DNA of 64,000 nt from an uncultured Collinsella sp. (GCA_937995345.1 CALKKS010000007.1:230791-294790), one strand, 5' to 3'. Shown: positions 1 through 8,574, counted from the stretch's first letter. Notes: generated by a model not told the origin, from the letters alone. Numbers and translations are program-made.

Positions 1-132
1 ATCGTTTGACGAGTTGATTTTTCCCCGCTGCGCCCACCGTTAGACTCAAAGGCTGGCGAACGTGAAGGAGCTGTGGTGGCGGGCGTCGAGGTGCTATCTT
101 GAATGTCCCGTTTAAAAGAGAGGTGACGCGGT

Positions 133-303
133 ATGGAATTGACAGCAATGTTGGGCTCGATTGGCCTGTGTGTGGGCGCAATCGTTGCCGCCGCGGTTAT
201 CTACTTTGTGGTCACGGCCATTAAGGGCAAAAGGGCCGAACGCAAGGAGCGCGCGACGCTTAAACAGCATCGCGACCAGCAGAGCAAACGCGCACGGAGA
301 TAG
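133..303 (+). CDS. small single-pass membrane protein, 56 aa
   Basis: The ATG at 133 lies behind an AGAGGTGA-type ribosome binding site. The peptide has a short N-terminus, one hydrophobic segment (about residues 6-30, rich in Gly, Ala, Val and Ile), and a strongly basic tail of alternating Lys, Arg and Gln. This predicts a single membrane helix with a cytoplasmic positively charged tail. No family was recognised. It ends 25 bp before the convergent end of the RNA methyltransferase gene. It is inferred to be real from the RBS, the membrane-like composition and the absence of a competing frame. Confidence 0.55.
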   Translation: MELTAMLGSIGLCVGAIVAAAVIYFVVTAIKGKRAERKERATLKQHRDQQSKRARR

Positions 304-327
304 CTTGTTGAGTTTTGGATCCGTGCG

Positions 328-1431
328 CTAGCTGCGTTTTCGGATCAGGGCAATGTAGAAGCCCTCAAAGTCGCGGCTAGGCGGAATGGTGAGCGTGCCG
401 GACAGGCCGTTGGCGATGGCCGATACCTGACCCGCGGCAATGGCCTCGGTCAGGGCGTTGGACTCGATGCGCGGCTCCTTGCCAGCTTCCTGGGCGCGGC
501 GTGCCTCACTTTCGCTTGGCGTGCCGTCGAGGGGGATGAGCTCGCAGTCCATATGCTTGTCGAGGGCCTCTTGCAGGGCGTCCTCGTTTTCCTGCGGCAA
601 GATCGAACAAGTCGAATAGACGAGCGTGCCGCCCGGTTTGAGGGCTCCCATGGCGCGGTCCAGAAGCGCACGCTGCGAGCGGGCGCATTTGACGAGCAGC
701 TGCTCGGTCAGGCCGCGCAGGCTTTTCTCGTTGCCGCTGATAACGGTGCCCGTGCCGGTGCAGGGAGCGTCGAGCAGGATGCGGTCAAAGCGGAAGAACT
801 CGTCGAGCTCGCGTGCGTCGGTGCGCATGACGGGCACGTTTTTTGCGCCTTGGCGGTGGAGGTTGGCTTCGAGCTTCTCGGCGCGGGGAATGCTCATCTC
901 GCAGGCGGTAAGGTGCGCCTGCCCCTGCGTGAGGGCGGCGATCTGCGTCGTCTTGCCGCCAGGGGCTGCGCACATGTCCAGGATGTCCTCGCCTGCCTGA
1001 GCGCCCAGCACCAAAGGAGGCATCATGGACGACAAGCTCTGCAGGTAGATCTTGCCGTCGCGGTAGATGTCGAGGTCCCACAGGTCGGAAACCTGGGCGT
1101 CGGGCAGGATGAAGGCGTCTGGGTACCAGGCGACGGGGTTGTGGGCGATGCCGGCGGCATCGAGCGCCGCAGCGATGTCCTCGGCGGTCGCCCTGAGCGT
1201 GTTGGCGCGCAGCGTGACCGGGCGTGTGGCTGCAGCACCGAAGCCCTCGATCATGAGCTCGGCATCGGCGGGCGCATAGGCGCCGGCGATCGTGTCGACC
1301 ATAAAGCGCGGCAGGTCGGCGGCGGAGTGTTGGGCGGCAAGCTGGTCGGAAAGCTCGGTGGCGGCAAACTGCCTGAGCTTGAGCTCGGCCTTGACCTGCT
1401 TTTTCTGCTTACGACGACGCGGCTTGGACAT
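328..1431 (-). CDS. RsmB/NOP family RNA 5-methylcytosine methyltransferase
   Basis: A 367-residue SAM-dependent RNA methyltransferase of the NOL1/NOP2/Sun family, which makes m5C in rRNA or tRNA. The SAM-binding motif I is DMCAAPGGKTTQIAAL. Motif IV is LDAPCTGTGT, carrying the PC cysteine. Motif VI is YSTCSILPQENE, carrying the second (catalytic) cysteine. All hallmark residues are therefore present. The N-terminus is very basic (MSKPRRRKQKKQ), which suits RNA binding. The start at 1431 was chosen because AAGGAAAG precedes it; an upstream extension would run into an inverted repeat. The exact substrate cannot be told from sequence, so no rsm symbol is given. Confidence 0.88.
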   Translation of the reverse strand: MSKPRRRKQKKQVKAELKLRQFAATELSDQLAAQHSAADLPRFMVDTIAGAYAPADAELMIEGFGAAATRPVTLRANTLRATAEDIAAALDAAGIAHNPVAWYPDAFILPDAQVSDLWDLDIYRDGKIYLQSLSSMMPPLVLGAQAGEDILDMCAAPGGKTTQIAALTQGQAHLTACEMSIPRAEKLEANLHRQGAKNVPVMRTDARELDEFFRFDRILLDAPCTGTGTVISGNEKSLRGLTEQLLVKCARSQRALLDRAMGALKPGGTLVYSTCSILPQENEDALQEALDKHMDCELIPLDGTPSESEARRAQEAGKEPRIESNALTEAIAAGQVSAIANGLSGTLTIPPSRDFEGFYIALIRKRS

Positions 1432-1450
1432 CCGTCTTTCCTTCCACCTA

Positions 1451-1562
1451 AATGATAATTCTGGGACGGGGATTAAAAAATCATTTAATGATCCCCGTCC
1501 CAAAAAGACTACTTTGCGGCGCCCGGGAATGATTTTTTAATCCCCGTCCCAGAATAATCATT
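1451..1562. repeat. inverted-repeat element with 35-bp arms, copy 1
   Basis: Arms at 1451-1485 and 1528-1562 are reverse complements with one swapped dinucleotide. Both contain the core GGGACGGGGATTAAAAAATC. The 42-bp centre carries another partial core (ATCCCCGTCCC at 1491-1501) and GGCGCCCGGG. It lies between the convergent-free 5' end of the RNA methyltransferase gene and the 3' end of the Met-tRNA synthetase gene. A near-identical element is at 4446-4523. Confidence 0.85.
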
Positions 1563-1582
1563 CCCGGGCGCGTTGCTGTTGC

Positions 1583-3733
1583 CTAGTACTGGCTCTCGTG
1601 CTTGCTGAAGAAGTCGAAGCGCGGGGGCAGCGGCTTCACGCGGTGCTCGCCGGGCTTCTCGCCCAGGCTCTCCACAAACTCGTCCGTGGAGGCGAAGATG
1701 TTATCCCAGCTAAAGAAGGCGACCGGATCGACGTCGAAGTACTCGCAGATGAGCTCGCAGCCGGCCGGGACAATGCCGTGCATGAGCACGGTCGCCACGT
1801 GCAGCTCGGTAAAGGCGTCGACGAGGGCCTGCGTCATGGCGGTATTGGCTTGCTCGCCCTCGAGCTTGTTGGCGGCCTTGGAGGCGTCGCTCCAGCGCTT
1901 GTTGGCGGCACGCAGGTAGTCGTCGCACACGGCGAGCGCGCGGTGCGTCTCGAACTTGTACATGGCTTGCTCAAAGGCGAGAGCTGCCTGCTCGGCGGCT
2001 TCGACCACAGTGGCGGAGGCGGCGCCGGCAGGGATGCAGCCGTTGCGGTACGGGCTCTCGTCGCCCTCCTTGATGGCGATGCCGTAGAAGCAGCTGCGGG
2101 CCAAGCGGTTGAAGACGCCGGTCAAAAGGGCGCTCTCCTTAAGGGCCGGGTCGATAACGCGCTTGTCGTCGCAGGCGCGCACCTCGTTGCCGTCCTTGTC
2201 CTTGCCGGTCACGCGCGTGTCGTATGCCTTGGGGCTAAAGCTCACCGGCTTCTCGGACAGACCGAGCGACAGCCAATGCGCGCGCATCTGCTCGCAGGTG
2301 TAGTGGTTGAGCAGGTCGTCGGCCGGCGGGGGAGGGGTCTGCGAGGACGAGCTGGCCTTTTTGCCCATGTAGAGCAGGTGGTAGCAGGCGCTGACGGTGC
2401 TCTGCGTAAGGTCCCAACCCAAGGCCTCCCACATGGCGGTCTGCGCGATGCAGTAGAAGTAGATGTTGTCCTGGCCGATGAACTGGTAGATCTGCGCGTC
2501 GTCCGAGCACCACCAGTCGCGCCAGTCGAGCGAGCTGTGCTGATAGGCGGGCGCGGGCACCTGCGTGGAATCGGCGGCGGGCTCGCCCATGAGGGCGGCA
2601 TCCTGGGCGGCGACACCCTCGGTCACGCCGGCGGCCTTGGCGTCGCGCGCGAGCACGGTGCGGGTGTAGCTGATGGGCGCCCACAGGCTCTCGGGCCAGC
2701 ACCAGCAGGTGACGTCGGAGACGCCGTCGACCTGAGGCACCGGGACGCCCCAGTCGATGTTGCCGGTGATGCGGAAGGGCACGAGCGCCTTGCCGCTGCG
2801 GAAACGCACACCGCCGTTGGCGAGCACCGCGTGGGCGTCGTCGCGCTCCTTCCAGCTGGGGAAGGTGACGGTAAAGCTGCTCTTGTTGCCCTCGGGCTCC
2901 AGTACGGTGTGCTCGGGGAGCTGGTCCTCGACGGCGTCGAAGGCCTCGCGGAACTTGTTCTGGATGTAGAGTTGTGCCGGCAGCAGCCACTCCTCCATGG
3001 TCTTGGAGACCACGGAGCGAACCTGCGGGTTCTGGGCGAGCTTGGCGGTGTAGGTCTTCATAAAGTCGAGGTAGGCCGGCAGGTCGAAGTAGAGGTTGTC
3101 GACCGGGCGCAGCTCGGGCACCTCGCCGGTGAGCTGGCTCTTGGGCGCGATAAGCTCCTCGGGCTCAAACTGGTGACCCAGGTCGCACTCGTCGGCATAG
3201 GCTTTCTCGGACTTGCAACCTTGGATGGGGCAGCGGCCGATGACCTGGCGGCCGTTGAGGAACGTGCCGGCCTTGGCGTCGTAGAACTGCAGCGTGGAGC
3301 GCTTGGAGATGGTGCCCTGCTCGTGCAGGCGCTCGATAATCTCGGCGGTAACCTCGTTGTGAATCTGCGCAGCCGGCTCAAGGCCCGAGCCGCCGTAGAT
3401 GTCGCAGCTGATGTTGTAGTTGTTGAGGGTCGCGGCCTGGCGGGAGTGATTGGACTCGACGTACTCGCTAATGGACTTGTCGTAGCCCTCGTTCTCCTTG
3501 AGTTTGCGGTAGCTCTCCATGATGGGCGAGCCGTAGCAGTCGGTGCCCGAGGTGAAGATCACGTTCTCGCGGCCCAGGCGGTCGCGCAGGAAGCGGGCGA
3601 AGAAGTCGGCGGGGACAAAGACGCCACCAACGTGGCCGAAGTGCAGGCCTTTGTTGCCGTAGGGCTCGCCGGCGGTAACGATGGCGCGGCGCGGCCAGCT
3701 GGGACGGTCGTTCATGGAGTATTTGGATGCCAT
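1583..3733 (-). CDS. metG: methionyl-tRNA synthetase-like class I aminoacyl-tRNA ligase
   Basis: A 716-residue class I synthetase, expected to charge tRNA-Met. The HIGH-type signature is GLHFGHVGG (about residue 28 on), followed by the MetRS-like FTSGTDCYGSPIM. A zinc-knuckle-like stretch with four cysteines (CPIQGC...ECDLGHQF) sits in the connective region, and GNIDWGVPVP and FIGQDNIYFY match the conserved core. The KMSKS loop is unusual: it reads GKKASSSSQ followed by a proline run. A C-terminal helical anticodon-binding region follows. The start at 3733 was chosen for its AAGGAG site five bases upstream; a longer frame to 3826 has no such site. The degenerate KMSKS loop makes the substrate assignment less than certain. 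Confidence 0.75.
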   Translation of the reverse strand: MASKYSMNDRPSWPRRAIVTAGEPYGNKGLHFGHVGGVFVPADFFARFLRDRLGRENVIFTSGTDCYGSPIMESYRKLKENEGYDKSISEYVESNHSRQAATLNNYNISCDIYGGSGLEPAAQIHNEVTAEIIERLHEQGTISKRSTLQFYDAKAGTFLNGRQVIGRCPIQGCKSEKAYADECDLGHQFEPEELIAPKSQLTGEVPELRPVDNLYFDLPAYLDFMKTYTAKLAQNPQVRSVVSKTMEEWLLPAQLYIQNKFREAFDAVEDQLPEHTVLEPEGNKSSFTVTFPSWKERDDAHAVLANGGVRFRSGKALVPFRITGNIDWGVPVPQVDGVSDVTCWCWPESLWAPISYTRTVLARDAKAAGVTEGVAAQDAALMGEPAADSTQVPAPAYQHSSLDWRDWWCSDDAQIYQFIGQDNIYFYCIAQTAMWEALGWDLTQSTVSACYHLLYMGKKASSSSQTPPPPADDLLNHYTCEQMRAHWLSLGLSEKPVSFSPKAYDTRVTGKDKDGNEVRACDDKRVIDPALKESALLTGVFNRLARSCFYGIAIKEGDESPYRNGCIPAGAASATVVEAAEQAALAFEQAMYKFETHRALAVCDDYLRAANKRWSDASKAANKLEGEQANTAMTQALVDAFTELHVATVLMHGIVPAGCELICEYFDVDPVAFFSWDNIFASTDEFVESLGEKPGEHRVKPLPPRFDFFSKHESQY

Positions 3734-3865
3734 GGGACTCCTTCGCATATGGTGAGAGCGCGGCCGAGCGTGGGACTCGGCGGCGCGGTGGTCAATTCGT
3801 GCATATCGTTCGACATTATCGCACATGCGGGCGGGTGCGTGGCAGGGGCGCTATCCTAAGATGCT

Positions 3866-4435
3866 ATGAATGAGATTTCCAACATACATGCGTTTGAGGA
3901 CGAGGATTTTCTGCACGCTTGCTTCGTGTGGGGGATGGTCGTGCTTGCGGTGTTCGCCGTGTGCCTGGTGCCGGTGTTTATGCTGCTGGGTGGGCCTGCG
4001 GACCTGGATGCGGCCGCGGCGGGCGGCTGGGCGGCGGTCGCGGGCTGGATGGTTGGTCTGGTTGCGGTTTCGGCGGCGTCGTTTGCCGTGCACGAGCTGG
4101 TGCATGCGGTGTTCTTTAAACTGCTGGCGCCTGCGGGTGCGCATGTGACCTTTGGGGCGAACCGCGAGACGTGCATGATCTATGCCTGTGCCGAGGGCGT
4201 CGCGTATTCGCGTGTGCGGTATGTGGCGATTTGTCTGGCGCCGACGGTTGTTTTGACGGTGGCGTTTGCCCTAGGCTTTGCGTTTTCGGGCTATCCGCTG
4301 CTGTGTTACCTGGCGGCCGGTCTGCACTTGTCGGGCTGTGTGGGCGACTGGTATTACGCGCGGACCATCCTGCGCGACCGTCGCATTGCCGCCTGCGAGG
4401 ACACATCCTTTGGCGTCCGCTTTTTCGCAAGGTAG
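3866..4435 (+). CDS. DUF3267 membrane metalloprotease-like protein
   Basis: A 189-residue integral membrane protein with about four hydrophobic segments. After the second segment lies HELVHAVFF, an HExxH zinc-binding signature placed at a membrane boundary, as in DUF3267 proteins, which resemble site-2-type metalloproteases. A later LAPTVVLTV segment fits the family pattern. The function in bacteria is unknown. It is divergent from the Met-tRNA synthetase gene with only about 130 bp between them, and the RBS before the ATG at 3866 is weak (CTAAG). Confidence 0.65.
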   Translation: MNEISNIHAFEDEDFLHACFVWGMVVLAVFAVCLVPVFMLLGGPADLDAAAAGGWAAVAGWMVGLVAVSAASFAVHELVHAVFFKLLAPAGAHVTFGANRETCMIYACAEGVAYSRVRYVAICLAPTVVLTVAFALGFAFSGYPLLCYLAAGLHLSGCVGDWYYARTILRDRRIAACEDTSFGVRFFAR

Positions 4436-4445
4436 TCTTTTTGGG

Positions 4446-4523
4446 AATGATTTTTCTGGGACGGGGATTAAAAAATCATTGCGTACCTAATGATTTTTTA
4501 ATCCCCGTCCCAGAAAAATCATT
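4446..4523. repeat. perfect 35-bp inverted repeat, copy 2
   Basis: Arms at 4446-4480 and 4489-4523 are exact reverse complements around an 8-base loop (GCGTACCT). The arm sequence matches the element at 1451-1562 apart from the outer few bases (AATGATTTTT here, AATGATAATT there). It lies between the DUF3267 gene and queH and could form a very stable hairpin in the transcript or a cruciform. Its right arm ends about 19 bp before the queH start. Confidence 0.9.
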
Positions 4524-4541
4524 GCGGGAGAGGAGATGTCG

Positions 4542-5117
4542 ATGAAGCCGTTGCTGCTGCATGCTTGCTGTGCGCCGTGTTCGCTCGAGCCGGTTCGCCT
4601 GTTGCGCGAGGAAGGGTTTGAGCCCACGATTTGCTGGACCAACCCCAATATTCAGCCGCGTGAAGAATGGCAGCGCCGCCTGGACGAGCTGCGCCGGTGG
4701 TGTGCCGACGGCGGCATCGAGCTCATTGAGGCGGGCGAGGACCGCGAGCGCTGGGAGGCCGGTGTGGCCCCGTTGGGCGCCGATCGACCCCGTCGCTGTC
4801 GTGCGTGCTATGCCCTGCGTCTGGCCGAGGCGTGCCGTGTGGCCCAGGATCGCGGGTTCGAATATGTGGGTACGACGCTCGCCGTCTCGCCGTATCAGCT
4901 GTTCGATACCTGTAATGACGTGTTGGAGCGTCTGGCTGCCGCCCGCGGTCTCACTCCGGTCATTCGCGATTTTCGCCCGTATTACCCCGAGGCGACACGC
5001 CGTTCGCGCGAGCTGGGCATGTATCGGCAGAACTACTGTGGTTGCCGCTTCTCTGCTGTCGAGGCGGCCATGGACCGCGCCCGCATCCGCGACGAGCGCA
5101 AAGCCGCCAAAAAGTAG
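4542..5117 (+). CDS. queH: epoxyqueuosine reductase QueH
   Basis: A 191-residue QueH (formerly DUF208) protein, which reduces epoxyqueuosine in tRNA to queuosine, the last step of the pathway. Cysteine motifs expected to hold an iron-sulfur cluster and metal are visible: HACCAPC at the N-terminus, RCRACYALRL in the middle, and YRQNYCGC near the C-terminus. The ATG at 4542 sits six bases after AGAGGAG; the ATG at 4536 is directly against that site and is less likely. queA, which makes the QueH substrate, starts 64 bp downstream on the same strand, so the two probably share a transcript. Confidence 0.9.
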   Translation: MKPLLLHACCAPCSLEPVRLLREEGFEPTICWTNPNIQPREEWQRRLDELRRWCADGGIELIEAGEDRERWEAGVAPLGADRPRRCRACYALRLAEACRVAQDRGFEYVGTTLAVSPYQLFDTCNDVLERLAAARGLTPVIRDFRPYYPEATRRSRELGMYRQNYCGCRFSAVEAAMDRARIRDERKAAKK

Positions 5118-5181
5118 TTCTTTTGAGCTGGCGGCCTGCTAGGATGTAGAGCGGACTTTAGCTATATAAGGAGTATCCGAC

Positions 5182-6399
5182 GTGTCTATGCGTACCGATG
5201 ATTTTGACTACAACCTTCCTGAGGAACTGATTGCCCAGGCTCCTGCCGAGCCGCGTGACTCCTGCCGCCTGCTGGTGGTGGATCGCAAAGGCTCCCGGGC
5301 AGGAACGCCGCTGGAGCATGGCGGCACCGTCGAGCACCGCATCTTCCGCGACATCATCGACTATATCGAGCCGGGCGATGTGCTCGTCATCAACAAGACG
5401 CGCGTGATGCCGGCCCGCCTGATCGGTCGCAAAGCCGGCTCGGGTGGCGTGGTCGAGACGCTGCTGCTCAAGCGCCGTGAGGATGTTGACCCGCTGGGTC
5501 ACGTTTGGGAGTGTCTGGTCAAGCCGGGCAAGCGTCTGAAGCCCGGTGCTCAGATTGAGTATCGAGCCGGTGGCGCCCATGCGCCCGAGGGGGCTCCCGT
5601 GGTGCTGACGGCCGAGGTCATCGACTTTGTCACCGATAGCCGTGGTGGCCGTCTGGTGCGCTTTGAGCCGGCCGGTTGCAATGCCGCCGGCGACCCGCGC
5701 ACGCTCGACGAGGCCATCCATGCTGCCGGCCACGTGCCGCTGCCGCCCTACATTACCGATTACGAGGGCGACCCCGAGAAGTACCAGACCGTCTACGCCA
5801 TGAAGGAGGAGCATTCGGCCGCTGCTCCCACGGCGGGTCTGCACTTCACGCCCGAGCTCATGGCGGCTATCGAGGCCAAGGGCGCGAAGTTTGCCGCCGT
5901 CGAGCTCGAGGTGGGTATTGATACCTTCCGTCTGGTGGAGGAGGACGACCCCACGCAGCACGTCATGCACACCGAGCGCTACCACGTGTCGCAGGAGGTT
6001 GTCGACGCCGTGCATAGGGCGAAGGCCGAGGGACATCGCGTGATCGCCGTCGGTACCACGGCGGTGCGCTCGCTCGAGAGCGCGTTTGACGCGGACGCGC
6101 CGGTGTCCGATCCGGCTGTGACGGCGCGCTATTTTGAGGGTCGTGAGGACGGCGCCGACACGCTCGGCCGCGGTGACATCGTGGTGCGCGAGAACGCGAC
6201 GACGCAGCTCTACCTCATGCCCGGCTCGACCTATCACGTGGTCGACGCGCTGATCACGAATTTTCACGTGCCGCGCTCTACGCTCATGATGCTCGTGAGC
6301 GCGCTTGCCTCCCGCGACCAGATCATGGATGCCTACGCCGCCGCCATCGAGGAGCGCTACCGCTTCTTCAGCTTTGGCGACGCCATGCTCATTCAGTAG
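5182..6399 (+). CDS. queA: S-adenosylmethionine:tRNA ribosyltransferase-isomerase
   Basis: A 405-residue QueA, which transfers and isomerises the ribosyl group of SAM onto preQ1-tRNA to give epoxyqueuosine. The N-terminus DDFDYNLPEELIAQAP is the standard family opening. Later blocks PTAGLHFTPELM, VGTTAVRSLES and NFHVPRSTLMMLVSA are also diagnostic. The GTG at 5182 is eight bases after AAGGAG and is preferred over the ATG at 5188. It is full length and follows queH, with tgt 3.8 kb further on. The stop codon overlaps the first base of a 13-bp hairpin. Confidence 0.95.
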   Translation: MSMRTDDFDYNLPEELIAQAPAEPRDSCRLLVVDRKGSRAGTPLEHGGTVEHRIFRDIIDYIEPGDVLVINKTRVMPARLIGRKAGSGGVVETLLLKRREDVDPLGHVWECLVKPGKRLKPGAQIEYRAGGAHAPEGAPVVLTAEVIDFVTDSRGGRLVRFEPAGCNAAGDPRTLDEAIHAAGHVPLPPYITDYEGDPEKYQTVYAMKEEHSAAAPTAGLHFTPELMAAIEAKGAKFAAVELEVGIDTFRLVEEDDPTQHVMHTERYHVSQEVVDAVHRAKAEGHRVIAVGTTAVRSLESAFDADAPVSDPAVTARYFEGREDGADTLGRGDIVVRENATTQLYLMPGSTYHVVDALITNFHVPRSTLMMLVSALASRDQIMDAYAAAIEERYRFFSFGDAMLIQ

Positions 6400-6427
6400 G
6401 TTACGGCGTTTTCCAAACGCCGTAACC
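6399..6427 (+). terminator. hairpin at the queA stop codon
   Basis: GGTTACGGCGTTT (6399-6411) pairs perfectly with AAACGCCGTAACC (6415-6427) around a three-base loop. It begins on the last base of the queA stop codon. There is no T-run, so it is either a weak terminator, an mRNA 3'-end stabiliser, or the first stem of the larger repeated element that follows. The same hairpin follows the SDR gene at 9672-9699. Confidence 0.6.
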
Positions 6428-6580
6428 GGCCGACGCTGCAAACCCGCCAGAGCGGCAATCTGACGTTCAATCGTCGGGCATGACCAGAAGGTCAATGCCC
6501 TCCTCTTTCACGTCATCTTGCTCGCTCTGGCGGGTTTTCGCTGACTTTGCCAGAACATCGGTGTTGCCGTGGTTCAACCT
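6428..6580 (+). ncRNA. candidate structured RNA element, copy 1
   Basis: After the shared 12-mer GGCCGACGCTGC, three nested stems can be drawn. The outer stem is 6440-6454 with 6523-6537 (15 bp, AAACCCGCCAGAGCG). The middle stem TGACGT is 6461-6466 with 6510-6515. The inner stem is GGGCAT plus GACC (6476-6485), loop AGAA, then GGTC, a bulged A, and ATGCCC (6490-6500). Copy 2 at 9700-9926 keeps the middle sequence and loop but changes the stems in a compensating way. The function is unknown: a 3'-UTR structured element or a mobile palindromic repeat are both possible. Confidence 0.55.
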
Positions 6581-6664
6581 GCCAAAAAGGGACAGGTTTA
6601 TTTTGGCAGGTTTTATCTGGGCAAACGTTGTTGGCGCAATGGGGACTGGTTTATATGCACCAAG

Positions 6665-6697
6665 TTGGTGCAAAGTAGCCTGACCCCTTTGCACCAA
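6665..6697. repeat. hairpin TTGGTGCAAAG
   Basis: TTGGTGCAAAG (6665-6675) pairs with CTTTGCACCAA (6687-6697). The loop holds TAGCCTGACCC. The same ACTTTGCACCA end appears next to the repeat near 10102. The rest of the 6581-6792 gap holds this hairpin, the TTGCGGTG hairpin and no gene that I can support. Confidence 0.6.
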
Positions 6698-6700
6698 AAA

Positions 6701-6765
6701 GTTGCGGTGAGATAGTGCTTGAATTGGCCTTTTTGAGGGCTAAACAGGAACTATCTCACCGCAAC
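6701..6765. repeat. TTGCGGTG hairpin family, copy 1
   Basis: GTTGCGGTGAGATAG (6701-6715) pairs exactly with CTATCTCACCGCAAC (6751-6765). A second small stem lies inside (GGCC...GGGCT). Related copies are at 13041-13103 and 16314-16378. It lies between the convergent queA and coiled-coil protein genes. Confidence 0.75.
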
Positions 6766-6792
6766 TGCGTTGGGGCGTTTTTGGCAACTGGT

Positions 6793-8574
6793 TTACTTGC
6801 TCATGAACAGCCAGATTGCGATGATCACCAGGATTGCGGCGATGATGCAGACGATGGCTCCGGTGAATTTGACGCGTGAGTCGCGGGTTCGCTTGCGCAC
6901 GTCGTCTTCGGCGGCCTCGAGTTGGGCAACTTCGCGCTCGGTCTCGGTATGCTCGGCCTTGTCACGTGCCAAGGACCCGGCGAGCGATTCGGTGATCTCG
7001 GGATGGTCGTGCACCTCGGTCGCCTGCTCGATAATCGACTGCGCATGCGCGGCATCTGCCCGGGCGTTTGCGATGGCCTGCTCTTGCTCGCGGCGTGCCT
7101 TGTCCTGCGCGGTGATCTTTTCGCGCAGCTCGCGCTGACGCGTCGCGGCGGCAGTTTTTGCGGACTGCAGCTCGTCGCGCGCGGCATCTGCCTCGGCCGT
7201 TACGGCCTGGTGCGCGCGTTTAGCGTCGGCGATGGGAGCCTGTGCCTGCTCGACGGCCTGCTCGGCGGCGGCAAGTGAATGCTCAAGATCGGCGGTCACG
7301 CGCGGAATGTCTTCCTCGGCCTTGCGGAGGGCGTCGGCAGCGTCGGAGATTTGCATAGACAGCTCGCTGGTGCGCACGGTGTAATTGGCGGGATTTGCCG
7401 AAGGGTTGCGCTGCAGTTCGGCATACTCGCGACGCAAGGTCTCGAGCTGTGCGCGCGTAACATCGGCAGTGTGTCGTGCGGCGGCGACACCGGTATCGCG
7501 CTCAGCCTTCACTTTGTCGCGGATGCGCTTGGAATCCTCAAGGCGACGAACCAGGCGGTTGCCGGTCTCGCGCGAACTCGCCTCGCGGGCTTCCACGGCG
7601 TCGAGTGCAGCCTTCAGGCGGAGCTCGGTCGCATCGTCCTCTGCCTTCATTTGCTCGAGCTGGCCCTTGAGCTCCGTCGCTTTGGCGGCATGGGCGTCGC
7701 GGTCAATCTCGGCGGCCGCAGCGGTCTTTTGTGCCGTGGCGATTGCCTGGCGCTGATCGGCGATGATCTGATCGTAGCGGCTTGCGATGTCCTGGCGCGT
7801 CTCGAGCTCCTCTGCCTGGTCGGCGATGCGCCGCTCAAGCTCGGACAGGTGGGCGCGGGCATCGGCGAGTGCCTTCTTGGCGGCGTTCATCTCGCGCATG
7901 GCCGACGCGCCCTGGGCGATAAAAGTGCCCACGGCGTTAGCTGTGTTTGAGACGGCGCTCCCCAGGTCGCGGCTCGTGGCGGGGGCATGCGTGGTGGTCG
8001 GGTGCGCGGCCTCGGCGGCATTCGTATCGGCAGCCTGCGGTGCGGCGATATTGCCGGTGCCGCCTTCGATCACGGAAAAGCCCGCTGCGTGCGGGTCGAC
8101 CGCGTCGGTGCCGATCGTGGGGTGCTCGAGTTGCAGGAACGAGGGCATGGTGCTGCCCTGGTCGGCAACCGGGGTCTCGCCGGGCACAAACGTCGAGGCG
8201 GCCTCGGCGGCTTCCTCTTCCTCGGCGTCGACATCGGCATCGGCGACAGCGTCCTTCATCGCTTTGACGGCATCCATCATGGAGTCCATGACGGCGTCGA
8301 GCTCTTCTTCCGAAGACACCTCGATGGGGCCTGCTGCTTGCGGAGCGTTCTCAGCCTTGGGCTCAGTATCGCTCGGGTCCGGCTGCTCTAGCTGCTCTTC
8401 TTTGTCTTGCTCTGCGGCGACATTTGCGTCTGCGGCCTCGTCTGCGGCGGCAGGAGCCTCCTCGACAGCGGCATCAATGCCGCCATCGCTTCTGGTGGAA
8501 GTATCGCAGTCGTCAATGGTGTCTGCGGAATTATCAATATGCTGTTGAGTCTGGGGGTCCAGCTCGTCTGTCAT
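6793..8574 (-). CDS. acidic coiled-coil protein with C-terminal membrane anchor
   Basis: A 593-residue protein of unrecognised family. About residues 1-230 are low-complexity and rich in Asp, Glu and Ala, predicted disordered. About 240-545 is long heptad-like helix rich in Ala, Glu, Arg and Gln, including a short NPSANPANY break, a predicted coiled coil. The last 24 residues (FTGAIVCIIAAILVIIAIWL plus a short tail) form a single transmembrane helix. A tail-anchored cytoplasmic rod is inferred. Of two adjacent ATGs, the one at 8574 has the better spacing from GAGGAG. It is monocistronic, and its function is unknown. Confidence 0.6.
   Translation of the reverse strand: MTDELDPQTQQHIDNSADTIDDCDTSTRSDGGIDAAVEEAPAAADEAADANVAAEQDKEEQLEQPDPSDTEPKAENAPQAAGPIEVSSEEELDAVMDSMMDAVKAMKDAVADADVDAEEEEAAEAASTFVPGETPVADQGSTMPSFLQLEHPTIGTDAVDPHAAGFSVIEGGTGNIAAPQAADTNAAEAAHPTTTHAPATSRDLGSAVSNTANAVGTFIAQGASAMREMNAAKKALADARAHLSELERRIADQAEELETRQDIASRYDQIIADQRQAIATAQKTAAAAEIDRDAHAAKATELKGQLEQMKAEDDATELRLKAALDAVEAREASSRETGNRLVRRLEDSKRIRDKVKAERDTGVAAARHTADVTRAQLETLRREYAELQRNPSANPANYTVRTSELSMQISDAADALRKAEEDIPRVTADLEHSLAAAEQAVEQAQAPIADAKRAHQAVTAEADAARDELQSAKTAAATRQRELREKITAQDKARREQEQAIANARADAAHAQSIIEQATEVHDHPEITESLAGSLARDKAEHTETEREVAQLEAAEDDVRKRTRDSRVKFTGAIVCIIAAILVIIAIWLFMSK

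Noticed and set aside
553..1455. A 300-codon plus-strand frame over the RNA methyltransferase gene
   Set aside because: Shadow frame of a gene with all catalytic motifs on the other strand.
1598..3859. A 753-codon open frame on the plus strand across the Met-tRNA synthetase gene
   Set aside because: It is the antisense of a well-supported gene in GC-rich DNA. The translation is low-complexity (Val, Gly, Leu, Ala, His) with no family motif and no RBS.
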